A DNA stretch of 64,000 nucleotides from Sphingobacterium oryzagri (GTDB lineage Bacteria; Bacteroidota; Bacteroidia; Sphingobacteriales; Sphingobacteriaceae): the NCBI RefSeq assembly GCF_028736175.1, contig NZ_CP117880.1:3844001-3908000 (forward strand), given 5' to 3'. The notes beneath the pieces are model-generated. The model ran no database searches. It saw nothing but the letters and a program-made list of their open reading frames with translations, and was not told the DNA's origin. Positions 63,381-64,000 of this stretch are shown here, in pieces (position 1 is the first letter of the stretch; each line of letters begins with the position of its first letter). The position numbers were made by a program, and so were the translations under genes.

Positions 63381-64000
63381 TTAGTTTAGAATCTTAAAAA
63401 CAAGCTCACGCAGGATATCGGCACTATCTGTAAAAGGGCCGATATCCATCCCTTTTGTTTTTAGATCATAAGCACTAAGCTGATGGATAATATCGAAGGT
63501 TTTCTTACGATTGAAATTACGTGCAGCCGCCTCGTATTCCTTGAGAAAAAAGCTGTGCACGCCCAACTGTTTAGCCGCGACCTGCGGCGACTTATCAGGC
63601 AAATAATGATATTTTAGTATTTTAGTAAAATAGGTGCCTAAGTTACCGATCACCATGGGCAACGGATTTGATTTGGGATTGGCAACGAAATAATCTACAA
63701 TCTGAATGGCTTTGACAGCATTTCGCTTCGCAAGCGCAGACTGGAGCTCAAAAACATTGAAGTCTTTACTAATACCGATATTCTGTTCGATATGCACGGG
63801 TTGAACCTCCTGCTCTTTAGGCACATTGAGCATCAGCTTATTGATTTCATTCGCAATCTTGGATAGATCCGTACCTAAATAATCGGCCATCATCGCTGCC
63901 GCCTGTGGGTGAATGGTGCGGTCTGCGTTCCTAAACTGATCAACAACCCATTCGCCGACCTTATTATCGTAAAGCTTGGCTGATTCCACCACGACGCCTG
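63381..64000 (-). CDS. holA: DNA polymerase III subunit delta (partial, N-terminus outside window)
   Basis: About 206 C-terminal residues are visible; the frame continues past the right edge (no natural start seen). The A-A-M-M-A-D-Y-L-G-T-D-L-S-K-I-A-N-E-I-N-K-L segment and the later F-L-K-E-Y-E-A-A-A-R-N-F match the delta-subunit (HolA) domains II-III of the clamp loader. The gene is convergent with the AI-2E transporter gene, with only 4 bp between the stops. Confidence 0.9.
   Translation of the reverse strand, partial: GVVVESAKLYDNKVGEWVVDQFRNADRTIHPQAAAMMADYLGTDLSKIANEINKLMLNVPKEQEVQPVHIEQNIGISKDFNVFELQSALAKRNAVKAIQIVDYFVANPKSNPLPMVIGNLGTYFTKILKYHYLPDKSPQVAAKQLGVHSFFLKEYEAAARNFNRKKTFDIIHQLSAYDLKTKGMDIGPFTDSADILRELVFKILN

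Overview
The window is chromosomal DNA of a member of the Bacteroidota, most likely family Sphingobacteriaceae (a Sphingobacterium- or Pedobacter-like bacterium). The signs are promoters of the TTG-N19/20-TAnnTTTG type, a fused CcoN-CcoO cbb3 oxidase subunit, outer-membrane proteins and lipoproteins of Bacteroidota type, an ISAon1-like insertion sequence, and a 16S-tRNA-Ile-tRNA-Ala-23S-5S rRNA operon. Most of it is housekeeping sequence, densely packed, with many clear intrinsic terminators between convergent genes.

Layout. 1-7.5 kb: metal-dependent hydrolase (partial), YbaB, thymidine kinase, glutathione peroxidase and an N-acetylglucosamine-kinase-like protein, M61 peptidase, a small barrel-like protein. 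7.7-15 kb: acyl-CoA synthetase, YihY membrane protein, a large MG2/plug-domain outer-membrane protein, cardiolipin synthase. 15.1-21 kb: a complete tripartite RND efflux operon. 21-26.8 kb: the cbb3 oxidase operon ccoNO-ccoQ-ccoP-ccoG-ccoH-safE (minus strand). 27-31 kb: lytic transglycosylase, an RluB-type pseudouridine synthase with a long tandem-repeat N-terminus, a MazG-like pyrophosphohydrolase, a YhcC-type radical SAM protein. 31.2-37.2 kb: the rRNA operon (minus strand) with two promoters. 37.5-38.9 kb: a complete ISL3-type insertion sequence. 38.8-43.4 kb: ccoS, ccoI, hemN and a truncated dehydrogenase-like protein with a Cys-rich tail. 43.5-47.5 kb: a response regulator fused to a Crp/Fnr protein, a FixL-like histidine kinase, EttA. 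47.6-64 kb: ClpC, a small lipoprotein, RecN, a DUF4835 protein, SprT-like, M28 peptidase, small membrane proteins, a BamA/TamA-like outer-membrane protein, a SpoU rRNA methyltransferase, an MFS transporter, an AI-2E family transporter and DNA polymerase III delta (partial).

How it fits together. The most coherent system is a microaerobic respiration circuit in two blocks about 12 kb apart. The kinase at 44.6-45.8 kb carries the haem-PAS residues of FixL (His63 and Arg83, with the same 20-residue spacing as His200/Arg220 of Bradyrhizobium FixL). Its neighbour joins a receiver domain (FixJ-like input) directly to a Crp/Fnr DNA-binding protein with an FNR/FixK-type recognition helix (E-T-I-S-R) and no Fe-S cysteine cluster. 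Thus the rhizobial FixL-FixJ-FixK cascade looks reduced to two proteins. Both candidate target operons (ccoNOQPGH-safE, and dehydrogenase-like-hemN-ccoI-ccoS) carry a TGA-N6-TCA site centred exactly 51.5 bp upstream of the first base of the -7 element.

The second notable event is the insertion sequence: 24-bp perfect inverted repeats and an 8-bp target duplication place it inside the end of ccoS, where it replaces the last ten residues of CcoS with 33 residues read from the element. Other items include a promoter-terminator pair without a gene (possible small RNA), a 45-bp tandem repeat in the pseudouridine synthase gene, and nested palindromes between two genes. No CRISPR array, prophage or classical defence locus was seen.
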